NCBI GenBank assembly: GCA_022495005.1
Contig: JAGYXB010001055.1
Coordinates: 350,489-414,488, forward strand
Length of the DNA stretch: 64,000 bases
Direction: 5' to 3'
From: Rhyacophila brunnea
Taxonomy: Eukaryota; Arthropoda; Insecta; Trichoptera; Rhyacophilidae
Shown here: positions 24,061 through 36,100 of the stretch, piece by piece
Layout: each line of letters opens with the position of its first letter
How positions within the stretch are numbered: the first letter of the stretch is position 1
Translations under genes and position numbers: made by a program
Notes under the pieces: model-generated
What the model saw: only the letters and a program-made list of their open reading frames with translations
The model's database searches: none
Told to the model about the DNA's origin: nothing

Positions 24061-24339
24061 ATAAAACACGGTTCTTGTCGGTTTACACTGTTTACACTTA
24101 CAGTAAGCCAGCAGCAAACAAATTTTGAAAATAGTCGATATACTGAATTATTTGTTAGGTTAGGTCAGGGGTCCACCCGAGAGTTCTGGGTTCGATCCCG
24201 GTGAGGACACAATATGTATGTTTTCTCAAAGTCTGGGTGTTTGTGATTGTTCAAAATTACTAACAACCACCTTGTACGAAAAAGCAAGTACATGGTTATT
24301 AACAATTCGAAAAAAAAAACGACAAGAACCGTGTTTTAT
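24061..24339. repeat. Perfect 20-bp inverted repeat around a SINE fragment
   Basis: ATAAAACACGGTTCTTGTCG at 24061-24080 recurs in reverse complement at 24320-24339. The truncated SINE lies between. Inverted and not direct, so it is not the SINE's own target duplication. Confidence 0.8.
24150..24310 (+). mobile_element. 5'-truncated copy of the tRNA-derived SINE
   Basis: Shares the B box (GGGTTCGATCCC), the GTGAGGACACAATAT segment and the TGGGTGTTTGTGATTGTTC tail with the SINE at 7677-7860. The A-box half is missing; an A-rich run follows at about 24311. Confidence 0.8.
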
Positions 24340-25010
24340 GTAGACATGAATTTTATGTCCCGTGTATCACGGTATCACGGTTTTCAAAATATCGGTATTG
24401 CAATCCGTAGGTGCGATGCATATTCAATCCCTCGTGGCTGACAACCATTCCTCGTAAAACAAACTGTTAACATAAACTCTATTATGGGAAGGCCACTATT
24501 CTCCGCTTATGAGTAGGTATGTCTTTATAAAATTAGTATCGATTAAGGTTTTTAAAACATCTACCTATCTCAGATATACCCATATTTTATGACTTATAAT
24601 TTATATCATTATAAAATGCAACTAAAATATGTTAAAGCATGGACGCCATATGGCACAACTTGCATAAAAATTGCGTGCATTCTTACTCGTGTAAGTTGTC
24701 TCCAAACATGTTTACCTACTCACTACTGCATCATTTACAGGTCAGCAACTCGCATGTTCTATCTATGTAGTTACAATAATAACAATTTATATATGCACAT
24801 ATTCATTACTTGCATACATACAAGCAGATTACTCTAGTTACAAAATAGCCAATAATTAATGATAAATAATATAGTTCTTAGTCATTGGATTCAGTGACGT
24901 CCCCAGGCAAAGTGCCGCCCTTAGATAGACTTAGAATGTCACCCCCTTCAGGTTGTATGCCAATTTGTTGGGTACCTACCTACCGACCTATTTTATTAGT
25001 CACCATCTAC

Positions 25011-25594
25011 CAGTGGCGAAGGGTGGAGGTAGGCTGTTAAGATTCGCTATAAATAATGCACACTAAACTTTTTTAGTCATATGTATTTGTTTTTATTGAA
25101 CTAAGACTACAATTTACAGATGGTGTTAGTTAGTTTTTTAAAATCAATTAAACCCGGTCTAAACGAAACCATAATAGTTTTGGTCTAACTTGGGCAATAC
25201 GACAAAATTGTGCACACTTTTTCATTGATAGTTATTTGTTTTCATTGTATTACAAATACATATTACACATATTGTTGGTTATTTTTTTTAATTCATTAAG
25301 CCCTGCCTAAACCAAACTATAATAAATAAAAATATTATTCTATTTATAAATTATTCAAAGTTATGCATGATTTAATTGCATAATTTTAGATATTTTATAG
25401 ATTCACTCATGTATTTTTTGACTATTATCTATTATGGCTTGGTTTCTCAGGGTTTAATTGAATTTTAAAAACTAACCAACACTATCTGTAAATTGTAGTC
25501 TTATTTCAATGAAAACAAATATGTATGTGTGAAAAAGTTTAATGTGCACTGTTTATGGCGGATCTTAACAGCCTACCTCCACCCTTCGCCACTG
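25011..25594. mobile_element. Non-autonomous hAT element, CAGTGGCGAAGGG family
   Basis: 584 bp with long inverted repeats beginning CAGTGGCGAAGGGTGGAGG and a perfect 8-bp target duplication CCATCTAC (25003-25010 and 25595-25602). Further copies at 46694-47560 and 52572-53075, and one end at 2052-2184. No ORF. Confidence 0.88.
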
Positions 25595-26166
25595 CCATCT
25601 ACTGGGGATTAGAACATTTCTCAAGTCATCAAAAACATAATATGTTTTTAATAAAATAAACATATCAGCATAATAAAGAGCTGCGTTTTTAGGAAAGTGG
25701 AGGTATGAGGCGCTGACGGGTTTGGGGACTCCCTAATGTTTTTTTTCACGCTCATCCCACGACCCCGCCATCGCTCATAACACCAATACTTTACTACATT
25801 ATTCGAGTGGTTAAAGTCAAACAACGTTATCTACAAAAAAAGTGTTTTTTTTTAGATAATGTTATTTTACATTCTCGGCTACATGACAGTCGAACAACTT
25901 CATTCTTTTCTAGTTTCTTAAATCGTCAGTAAAGTTTAACGTTAACTCCATAAAGTTACCCTTGTTATCTTATTTTTTTAAAACCATGCCTATAAATTTT
26001 AACATCACCATAAGCAAAATAAATGTACAATACACAATTAATTATAAAATATGAACATTACGCATTAATTAAACATCTCCTTTGTTGAGTTACAAAAAAC
26101 TAAAAAAACGTTTTTCTTGTAAAGTTGGACTTTTGTAGATAGTGTTGTTTTTAGCTAATCATAATA

Positions 26167-27457
26167 CGAGGGTGGGTCAATAATTCCTTAGAAAAAAGCA
26201 TTAAAACAGTTTTTATTTTTGTATTTTTTTTTTATTTCTCAACATAATCTCCTTGGAGCTCAATACACTTGGTTAGACGTTTCTCAATTTTTTTTAAACC
26301 GTCAGAAAAATAAGTTTTCGGAAGGTCCTCAAAATAAGCATTTGTCCGATCGATGACTTCTTCATTTGAAAAAAAACGTTGTCCACTTAGCCATTTTTTT
26401 AAGTTTGGGAAAAGGAAAAAGTCACTGGGGGCTAAATCTGGCGAATACGGTGGGTGGTCGACCAATTCGAACTTCAATTCTTCAATTTTAGCCATTGATC
26501 GTAAACATGTGTGAACACGGGCATTGTCCTGATGAAAGAGGATTTTTTTCCTGTTTAAATGAGGCCGTTTTTCTTCAATTTTGTTTTTTAGCTGGTCCAA
26601 TAAAGATGCATAATAATCCCCTGTTATTGTTTTTCCTTTTTCCAAATAGTCAACGAAAATAATTCCACGTGCATCCCAAAATACAGTAGCCATAACCTTA
26701 CCAGCTGATTTTACGGTTTTCGCCTTCTTTGGACATGGTTCGCCTTTCGCAATCCACTGCTTTGACTGTTCTTTCGTCTCGGGAGTATAGTGGTGTATCC
26801 ATGTTTCATCTACAGTCACAAAGCGACGAAAAAATTCATCCGGATTGCGTTGCATGAGCGACAACAGGGCTTTAGAGGCCACCACCCTATTGCGTTTATT
26901 GTCGACTGTGAGCAAACGCGGCACCCATCTTGCAGAAATTTTTTTCATGCCCAATTTGTCATGTAAAATAGAAATGACGCTACCTTTTGAGATCCCTGTA
27001 ACCTCAATTATCTCACTCAACTTTAATCTTCGGTCACTTAACACCATATCGTGGATTTTATTGATCATTTCTGGTGTAGTCACCTCTACAGGACGTCCTG
27101 AGCGTGGTTCATCCTTTGTTGATGTACGACCACGTTTAAATTCATTTAACCAGTTATAAATAGTTGCAAGTGAAGGAGCAGATATGCCGTGAACTAAATC
27201 CAACTCATTTTTTATTTCCTTTGCTGTTAACCCTTTTATATTAAAATGTTTAATAACAGCTCTAAACTCAATTTTCTCCATTTTGTAAACAAGCAAATTT
27301 TTTTTTTAAATGTACGAGAAACACACAACAACCCGACCAATCTGATTGAAACTTCGCAGCATACTGAATCGGTAGTGCCGCTGCATGAAAACAAACCGCT
27401 TACAGTACTAGTCGCGCCACCTGTCGGCTTTTCTAAGGACTTATTGACCCACCCTCG
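26167..27457 (-). mobile_element. Full-length mariner transposon, copy 2
   Basis: 1,291 bp on the minus strand with TA duplications at 26165-26166 and 27458-27459. Inverted repeats have the same sequence as copy 1. Transposase ORF uninterrupted. Confidence 0.95.
26232..27281 (-). CDS. Mariner transposase, intact (second copy)
   Basis: 349 residues from ATG at 27281. Catalytic D158, D252 and D287 are all kept. I count six substitutions against copy 1: E78D, N114K, G244R, F269L, F274V and F332I. Upstream context is GTTTACAAAATGG, lacking the short duplication seen in copy 1. Few changes between two open copies point to recent transposition. Confidence 0.93.
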   Translation of the reverse strand: MEKIEFRAVIKHFNIKGLTAKEIKNELDLVHGISAPSLATIYNWLNEFKRGRTSTKDEPRSGRPVEVTTPEMINKIHDMVLSDRRLKLSEIIEVTGISKGSVISILHDKLGMKKISARWVPRLLTVDNKRNRVVASKALLSLMQRNPDEFFRRFVTVDETWIHHYTPETKEQSKQWIAKGEPCPKKAKTVKSAGKVMATVFWDARGIIFVDYLEKGKTITGDYYASLLDQLKNKIEEKRPHLNRKKILFHQDNARVHTCLRSMAKIEELKFELVDHPPYSPDLAPSDFFLFPNLKKWLSGQRFFSNEEVIDRTNAYFEDLPKTYFSDGLKKIEKRLTKCIELQGDYVEK

Positions 27458-27459
27458 TA

Positions 27460-29104
27460 TTACTAATCTTTTTTCTCTACTGTCTATACAAATACCGAAA
27501 TGTAATGCAGATCTGGCACAATCAGACCGACGTAGTATGCGCGTCAACTTCCAACGGCATGAGTCTTCAATTTGCCATGTCACATAAGGTGCCATATTAT
27601 GTATTAGCCCTTAGGGAAAGAATACCCATCCTTTTTGAGGTTGGAGCTACCTTTTATCTTAATTTTTATAGCAATCGTATTCTAATATGAATCTTATAAG
27701 AAGCTTATAAGAATTTTTGTTGCTTATTTAGTTCTTCATAGTTAAAACTATTCTTTTTAAATGGAAAAATATCGTTAAATATCTGCAAAAACATAATAAT
27801 TTTAACATTTCCGTATTTTTTTATAAATACTTATGGGAAAGCAAGAAACAGTGGAACAAATCGAAAAATTTTCATGCAGTTTTTCATTAATTCACATATA
27901 CCTAGGTGTTCCTATATCATTTAATAAATTTCATATGAGGAAAACTGAAGATTCACATAAAAATGAACTTCCAAAACATAATACAATTCGAAGATGGACG
28001 TCCTTTAAATATGAGTATTTTTATGTATTCAGTAGTAGATACTTTCCATAATACGAGTATATCAGAATATTTCTATTGTGTCAACGTAACATCATTTTGC
28101 AATTCAATTAACTATAATTCGAAATTCCCCACATCCATCCATTGGACAAACCATAACGATGGTTTGAGCTAGAATTTGGACATTATTTTCATCTAGCAAA
28201 ACTAATTTGTCCCATTACCGGGGTATTATATTTTTCATCCATAATTCTAAGTTTAAAGTATGGAAATCATTATTATTATCAATATTCACAATCGTGATTC
28301 GACCGGTTAGGAACCCTTGCTTTTGAGGGTGCATGTGTCGGGATCGAATCTTCTTAATATTCTACATTACATAGATTTGTTGTTATTAATATTATCAGTA
28401 ATTGAACCACAAAAATTAGTTGATTTCTATTTACTATGTATTAATAATCTACAATCACAATGGAATTATCTTGTAATAAAGAAATGTTTGTGAATATAGC
28501 AGTGTATACATATAAATGCATATTAGAATATCACAGTTCAGGGTTAAAACCTAGTACATAACAAACAACGTGGCCTTAGGTACTTAGGTACATGGTTTCT
28601 AAATTATTTTTGGTGTGTAATGAATTTGTTAACCAGCACCAAGGTGTTACCTGCTAGATTTTTATAAATCGTTCATCCTGAAAATTGAACGATTTAAAAT
28701 CGTATGTGCACAGTGTATCAACAGTAAAATAAAACCATTTCTTAATTCCCTTAGCTGGGTTTTTAATTTTGACAACTGCGTAGCAAAATATTAATATCTG
28801 TCTGAATCGATGCGGCGAATGCGAATCCCATCTACTCGTTGGTCAGATTGTTTTTCATTTGATCAGAATGGCATTGACAGGAATTGAAAAGTAGTCGATC
28901 GCAATCACAGATTTGCGGTTTGGTGCACTCGGTGGATTTCTCTGCACTATCGATTGTCTCAACTCGCTGGACGTCGTTATTGCTGTTGTATCGATGTCAC
29001 AAATACACATCAACTCGTAAACCAGGGTAGGTTAATCTGGATAATACCATAGCGGCCAGCTTTAATTAGTAACTATTGACTGAACCTGCGAGAAAAATAA
29101 CATA
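27460..29104. other. Intergenic DNA upstream of GPAT1
   Basis: Nothing firm. The GC-richer stretch at 28,790-29,026 ends in a possible splice donor (GTAGGT at 29,027) and might be a 5' UTR exon of GPAT1. Confidence 0.4.
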
Positions 29105-29308
29105 TACTGTCCAACAAGTTCTTCTTGGCTACGTGTTAAAACTGTGAACTAACAAGCTCCTCCCATTTTTAACCGCATTTCGATTATAGCGCCTTCCGGT
29201 TAGCGACGAGTTGTCCACGTGTTAAAACTGTAAACTAACAAGCTCCTCCTACTTTTAACCGCACTAGCGACTTCCGGTTATTGCCTAGATCTCCTTGTCG
29301 GACAGTAG
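29105..29308. repeat. Short inverted-ended element with an internal tandem duplication
   Basis: Ends TACTGTCCAACAAG and CTTGTCGGACAGTA. Inside, a unit starting ACGTGTTAAAACTGT is present twice with a period of 86 bp (29131-29216, 29217-29287), the second copy lacking about 15 bp. Confidence 0.65.
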
Positions 29309-29640
29309 GTACCTACACAGAATGTTGAAATAGACCGATTCCATTTTAATGTTCTTTATCCACCTAGTAACAGTTGGATCCAGATTCTAGGCCATGTAGG
29401 CCAACCCCCTTCTACCCAGCCGTTCCATTTATATGAATATTTTGTCACTCTAGTAAGCCCGTACGATCAACAATGGATGGCTGTTGGCACACCCTTTTTT
29501 CCACACCTCACCTCACCACTCCACCATTGTTATTTGACCTCTTTACTTACTCGTGAGGAATTGTTGCAAGTTCCTCGTGACTTCGGAACCCTTTGAGATA
29601 CTTATATAATAAAATATCCTAGTAGTGCCTAGAGTTTGGT

Positions 29641-30204
29641 TTCGGGAATTTCCCGACGGGAATCCTCGAGAAATTTTTGAGATTTTCCATCCCGAATCTA
29701 GAGAATTGAAATTTTTAACATTTCGGGAAATCCCGGATCTCGAGAATCTTTTCTTGGGATTCGGGATTTCAATAATATCAAATATTAATTGAAAAAAAAA
29801 CGATTTTCTATATGGAAAAAGTGGACAGAAAACACAAAACGTTCAAAGGCTGATCTTTAATTTAACACAATTCTTTGATTTAACACAATTAAGCCAACGT
29901 CGACTCAAAATGAGCACAATTTTTACAACATCAAGGAATTTTGTCTCAAAAGCGTACAGCGATTGACAGTCTGTGTTTTTTGAAATAAGTTACTTTACGT
30001 TACTATTTTAATTAATAATGTTGTTTTGAATTATTTTTGTTTTCCTACTTCTATTTTGTTTGTCTTCTAACATAAATAAAAAAAATCATATTTTTTGGAA
30101 TTCGTCGGATTTTACGCTGATTGTAGGATTTTTACAGGTTTTTTTTAATTCTTTTTTGGAAATCCCGAATCTTGAGAATTCAAAAATTCATCATTTCGGG
30201 AAAT
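29641..30204. mobile_element. TTTCGGGAATTTCCCG-type element with direct repeats
   Basis: 564 bp flanked by the 12-mer CTAGTAGTGCCT (29629-29640 and 30205-30216). TTCGGGAATTTCCCG near the left end and CATTTCGGGAAAT at the right; CGGGAA and TCTCGAGAAT motifs recur inside. No ORF; class not assigned. Confidence 0.6.
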
Positions 30205-30376
30205 CTAGTAGTGCCTACTTATAAACCAATGCTCTTATCATACTGTAACCTATTAATATGTAGGTAACCAATTCATTTTTATTGATTGCAGTCACATATT
30301 TTTTTTTAATCTGTTTTCTTCTTTGATAATAGTTGATTGAGAGTTAAATCAAGAGTGCGACTCATATATCGTAGAT

Positions 30377-30460
30377 CAGGGATGGCAAACCTTTTTACGC
30401 ACGCGTGCCAAAATTTCACGATTGTCATTTTTTGACTGTCTGACGTGCCGAGCAGTTTTT
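30377..30460 (+). mobile_element. Possible hAT end
   Basis: CAGGGATGGCAAACCTTTTT followed by CGTGCCAAAATTTCACG is typical of hAT termini. The opposite end was not found within 2 kb. Confidence 0.4.
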
Positions 30461-32979
30461 CATGAAGAAAAAAATAGTTTAAGAATTCCTCGGACTCTTG
30501 GCTCGTCAACCCGTCAATCGCCTGCATCAAATCACGAAATGTGGCATTTTCGTATGATACAGATGCTGCTGTTAAAATACCTACCTATTTATAAATTTGT
30601 TTATAATGAATATAAACAAGCCAAGCCTAACTTTCAAAATGCTTCACTGTTAAATAGATCACGTAAACACCTTGTTTCTACATTTTGACAACCATTTGAA
30701 AATTCTCACTGAATAGTGAGTGAGGTAATTTTATACGTCTTCTCGAGGTTGGTCTCATTACTCAATCACTTAATAATAATTTTTAATATTTAACCGCGTC
30801 TGGTTGAGGTATTGTCATGTAAGTAAGTTAGTTGTCTCACTCGTGTTAATAACATCATAAAATTAGCAACAAGACTCAAAACAGTCACTAAATGTAAATA
30901 AGCAATAAAAATTAACCCGATGTCATATTAAATATGCCATAAATTTTATTAAACTGTGTGGATGGAGTTGCAACAGAAAATATCGCAAACTTAGCTCAAC
31001 AAGCCGTTACCTGTAATAAATATCTAAAATATTTTATTAGGTTGACAGTTTTTTTTCTCTGTACGTAGGTACCAGCCTTTATGTATTAAATTTCTATTTT
31101 AATGAAGAATTATGACAACATAACTATACAATGAATAAATAAATAATAATTTTGTTGTAATAATTAATTTTTAATTCAAGATATGACGAAAAGTGGTGGT
31201 AAACCTGTGGATACTTACGAAATTTCTGCCGTATCAACAAATAAATGATATCACCTAAAATAGTTTGTAAATAAAAATTATAGGTCACATTTTCAAAACA
31301 CTGTTTTCAATAATTGCAATGGAGATGAATGGTTTTCATAAATCGACAACTGTAACATGGTCAATTTGAACTACCGGAAGAGTAGTTTTTCCTTTTATAC
31401 CAACATAATATTTCAAAATTGTCAAACATTACAGAATGTGGGCAAAACAAGTGAATTTTCGACCGCCGATGTATTAGTGGGTGGCCTGCATCGATTTAAT
31501 GAAGTATAATAATGTGTTGTAAGTAATTATTTCATGACCACGGACTGACAGTGCTTTAGCCTGGGGCCCTGGCATAGGGGGTGCTCCAGCTAAGTGAGAT
31601 AAACACACATTACAAATTTGCTAGAAGAAAGTCGGCGCTATTTTACTTTTTATATATACGGTTGTGCGATGCAATTTTCACGTGTAGAATTTTGGAAACG
31701 CAACTAGTGCATTACATTCCTCTTACTTTAGCGATAAGTAGAGGGCTCCGTCAAATATACTGGCCTGGGGGGCGGTTTAGGGTGTGGGGGCCATGAAGTA
31801 GTCACAATAATTTATTGACGGATGCAAATTATTTTTTTACATAATTGATAATTTGTTGTTGGTTTTTGAAAACCGTCCATTTCCGTTTACCCATTTACAG
31901 CAGCTGCCTTTTTCAATGTTGTAAGCGCTTGATAAAAATTAAATTGTGCGAAGATATGATATTTTTCATACATTTTTCAAGGTATTCAAGTTTCGCCGTC
32001 GCTTCTCTAGTCGATACGTTGCGCGGTAAATATTATTCGATGCTAGTTCAATGGACTGGAAAAAATGTGTTGTTTATATCAATTGTTTTTTTTGCTGAGG
32101 TGTTATTTTTATGCATTTGAATAAACTGAGTTGCATTGTTGCACATAGCTACATAATATCAGCTAGGTGTTAAAGCTACGTAGATAGATGATTCATATTA
32201 TTATAGTATATGAAATATATCAAATATGTAGACGGCTATCATATCGAGAATTAACATTAAAAAAAACATAGTCCAAACCCTTGATTCCAAGAAATAGTAA
32301 TTTTGACAATTTTCGTCTCAGGCAAGGGAATGAATGATGCGTCACATTATGTCCCTGTCATTCGTCAATTACCTAATTGATAGTTATGTTACCTTTCGAC
32401 CGTCGATATACCTATCATCAGTATTAATTGCCAAGGATCATTCACAGAAATATGCCAGGTAGGGTAATAAAATAAGTTAGATTGCAAAAAAAACCTTGAT
32501 TTTCTTACTAAATGAAAAAATTCTAGAAGCATTTCAAAAAATAGATTTTAATTATTATCAACTTTTTTGAAGAAAAATTTATTGTTTTCACAAATCACAA
32601 GTAAATACCAAAGTCATACAACTAAAAGTGAATGCAAGTACAAAATTTAGTTATCACCGAAATTTTTATTTATTTATCACGGTTAGAAAATATAAGGTAT
32701 AATAAGATATAAGGTACAAAGTACAGTATGTTCATTTTCTGTATCGGAATACGCCAGATGCGATTTTCGCAAGCTAGATGCTTTATTCGAAAATACTAGA
32801 TCTGGCAAGAAAATACTAACTTGGCAACGCAACGCTATATTATATTTATTAGTGCAAGAAGTTTCATTTTTATACATCTAAACCTGGAAGTACGTTGTAC
32901 TTACGTATTTATATCGTTATAGATTAATTGTATTCAGCGATTAATGAAACTAATTGTTTTTTTTCTGTCTTCTGTTCAG
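30461..32979. other. Region before GPAT1 exon 1
   Basis: AT-rich, with the GC-ended repeat at 31550-31797. Promoter and untranslated exon of GPAT1 may lie here or further upstream; no clear TATA box or initiator can be assigned. Confidence 0.4.
31550..31797. repeat. Relative of the GC-ended element
   Basis: Starts with GCCTGGGGCCCTGGC and ends GGTGTGGGGGCCAT. Two GC-rich ends surround AT-rich DNA; internal sequence diverged from the other copies. A further partial match (GGGCCCCACAAGGG to GGGGCCCAG) lies at 10520-10600. Confidence 0.5.
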
Positions 32980-32989
32980 GGCCAAGACG

Positions 32990-33193
32990 ATGGTCGACGT
33001 GATATCGGCCCGGATGCAGGAGACGTATGTGGGTCTCTGCAGAAGATCGCTCAACGGCGAAGATGGAACAGTAGTTCTCCAAGACGGCCTGCGGAACGCA
33101 TCCCCAGCTCGGACGACGGAAACCATTTACAGAAGACCGCCCACAATAAACCACAAAAACAAACAGATTGTGGACAGGGATGACGATAGAAGG
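32990..33193 (+). CDS. GPAM: GPAT1 coding exon 1 (residues 1-68)
   Basis: The exon opens at an acceptor (TTCAG, ending 32979), so ten bases of 5' UTR (32980-32989) precede ATG at 32990 and at least one non-coding exon lies upstream. The protein begins MVDVISARMQETYVG. The donor is AGG|GTAAG, phase 0. This is the least conserved part of the family, so the start is the least certain point of the model. Confidence 0.85.
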
Positions 33194-36100
33194 GTAAGAC
33201 TTTTCACTACATTTTAAAGATTGGTTAATAGCTCAACCCTTTTTTACTTACTTCGGAAGGCAAGCGCAAGGTCGTACCTTTTCCCATTGGTCCATCGCCA
33301 CGTTTCGCGGTTCCCACGATGTGAGACCTGCAGCGCGAAGATAGCTTTTGTAGCACTGCTGCAGGGTGAGGGAATGGTCTGTCACGGCGACAGAATCCGT
33401 GAGGTTGTGTGACAAGTGTACGGAACGTCGCGCTAAAAAAACGATTTTTTTCCCCCGGTTCGGTATATGTTCAAACACGCGCGTTAACATGGTATTACTC
33501 CCTACTTCAGTTATCGTTTGTCAATTTATGGCTACGGCCGTATGTTATAACTTAACCACTCGGAAATGCCAATAGAAACGGCGTATTTCAAAAAAATACT
33601 ACCTTATTCTTAGGTCAATCATTATTCGTAGGATATTTTATCACATTTGAATGGTCAAAGGCATGGCTTATAATCAGTATCTTTAGAATTATATTCAAAT
33701 GTGGTAATCGTGCCCATTTTTGAATAATAAAATGCCTAATTCTTGTAAAATTTGGGATCACAGAGATTATAAATATAATTTTTTGTCGTAAATATGTCAC
33801 TATATAATGTTAACAATTTTACCAATGGTTTTATAAATGCATTTAAAAAATAATAAATCTAAAAAATCTTAACACCACTGCACATGGATGTACTGAAATA
33901 TGACTATATTCTAAAACATTAGATCGAGAGGTTTAAAAGAATACTATATGAATACGTGTATTAATTAAGGCGCTAAGTACCAAAATAATAAAAACTGACA
34001 TTTTTATAGAAAAATGTTCTACATACCAACACCAATAACTTCTACTATAGTCTATGTGCCTCAAGCAAGTCAAAAAAATACAGCAAAATAATTAAACCTG
34101 TCGACGTTGTAAGTCCGTTGGCGTGTTTTATTTATAATGGTATAAGTAGCACTGCAATGGTCAACGGCATTCAATATAAAATAGCTGACGATAGTGTGTT
34201 GACACTTGCGAGTTCTTAATAAGTACCTAAAATTATAGAAGCTGCCGTGATTGCTTCACACTGTAAAATTACATTTTTCAAAAGGTCTGCTTCATGAAAT
34301 TTTACTGCAATGACTCAGTATTTTGTAACTACAGGCAATACTACTTTTTGGTACTTAGAGCCTTATTTAATACACGTATTCATATTATGTACCTAATAAA
34401 AATACTTATGCAGTCATCAAATTTAATGTTTAAAATAAATATAAAAGTTAATAAGGCTTCAAAATTATATAAATAGATTATCTACAACGTTTAAGGAATG
34501 TCCAGACGTATGCTCTGAAAATACGACAAAAAAATCTCCATTTTGACCTACGTGGCGCATGTGGGGCCTTAATGTACGTTCACCTTCAGAAATAATTTTC
34601 TCCAGATACATTTTTTGGATTTTTTCTTTTTGTGCTTGCTTGATGATGGATTGTGGTTTTATCTTATTTATCACAGTTGCGGGACAACAACCTATTCGGA
34701 ATAAAAGAGACCGGCTCAAAAGTTTCCGTCCTGCCACTGACAAGACCATTTATGGGACTTGCGTGCGTCAGGTGTACCCCTAAAAGCAAAGTAAGTATCT
34801 TTCACAATTACTTAGATTTTATGCAATTAAGAAAGAGGGTGAAATCGAAAATTGATCCAGAAATTCAGTTTTTCAAAATTACTTTTTACTCGTTCGCACT
34901 TGAGATACGCATAACCTACAAGTTATACATATTTTTTATGGTAAAGGAACTTTTTTTAAGTACAGATATTCATTGTATTATGGCACATACACCCTACACC
35001 TGGGTCATAAGTTTTGTTGGTTGTATTTCGTTTCATCTCATTGATGACAAAAACTCGATCAATAACAATTTAGACCAGGGGTAGTCAACCTTTTTCACCC
35101 CACTTTTGTATCTCGGTTAGTGGTCAAATTTTCTATCCGCCCTCCGGTTCCACAGTAATGGTGATTTATAACGTAGGGAAGAAATCTTTATAAAACAACT
35201 TACTGTAGTTAAATATATCTTTTTATTAATTATACTTTGCATACAAAGAAGCGTTAAGTCTGATTAAATTACATGTAATTATTTAAATTATTAATGAGAT
35301 CCCTGAGGCTGATGCTGCGAAACTGGATATCTGGCTCAATTGTTATGAGTTTCACTCACGTAACGTGACCTAAACTTATGCCAGAGTGCGATACAAATAG
35401 TATATTTTCTGAAATTTAAATTGTCACGAGGAATTTTATGAAAACATAATGAAAATGTTTTTAAAACCCCTACCGTCCACCATGAAAGCTGGAACACCAC
35501 TAGTGGGCAATAGGAACCAGGTTGACTACCTCTGATTTAGACTAAGACAATCGGTTGTATGTGCGAAATCTTGTAAGGCCCTTAAGTAAATGTAAATGAA
35601 TAAAAAAACACCGTTTCCGATTGCACTAAAATGAAGAATAAACAGAATTACTTTATCTAATGCGTCAATATTGAGCTACTTTCCGAGATGTTTGTCGGCG
35701 AATTTAATAGCGGGCGATTCAGCTACTGCGATTGTGATGATGACACACAAAACTTTCCATTCGCTGAGAAGCCACAAGCCAGCGACTATTTTGACAGAAC
35801 GTAATTCGTTTTTATACCGGGAGTGCTACTGCGCAGACGCAGTAGGCCCACACGCCGGCGTGTAGCGTGTAAAGTTGACCGGCTTTCAACTTTTCTCGGT
35901 AGATTGTTTACAATCTACTTGTTAGCATATTCAATGATGACACTGGGCGACTTTTCAGGCGGATTGTAAATTCGCCAACAAGCAGCTCGTAAAGTAGCAC
36001 AATGTAATTGACGCATTAAACATCTCTATTTCAGGATTTTGAAAAATAGTGTTGTATTTTTAATGAAAACAATATTAATATCATTTAGTATATCTATGGT

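Noticed and set aside
30306..30530. 74-codon minus-strand frame near a hAT end
   Set aside because: Low complexity of evidence: no motif, and the frame crosses the hAT terminus.
34653..35084. 143-codon open frame
   Set aside because: Only 34677-34790 is coding, as exon 2 of GPAT1; the rest is intron read-through.
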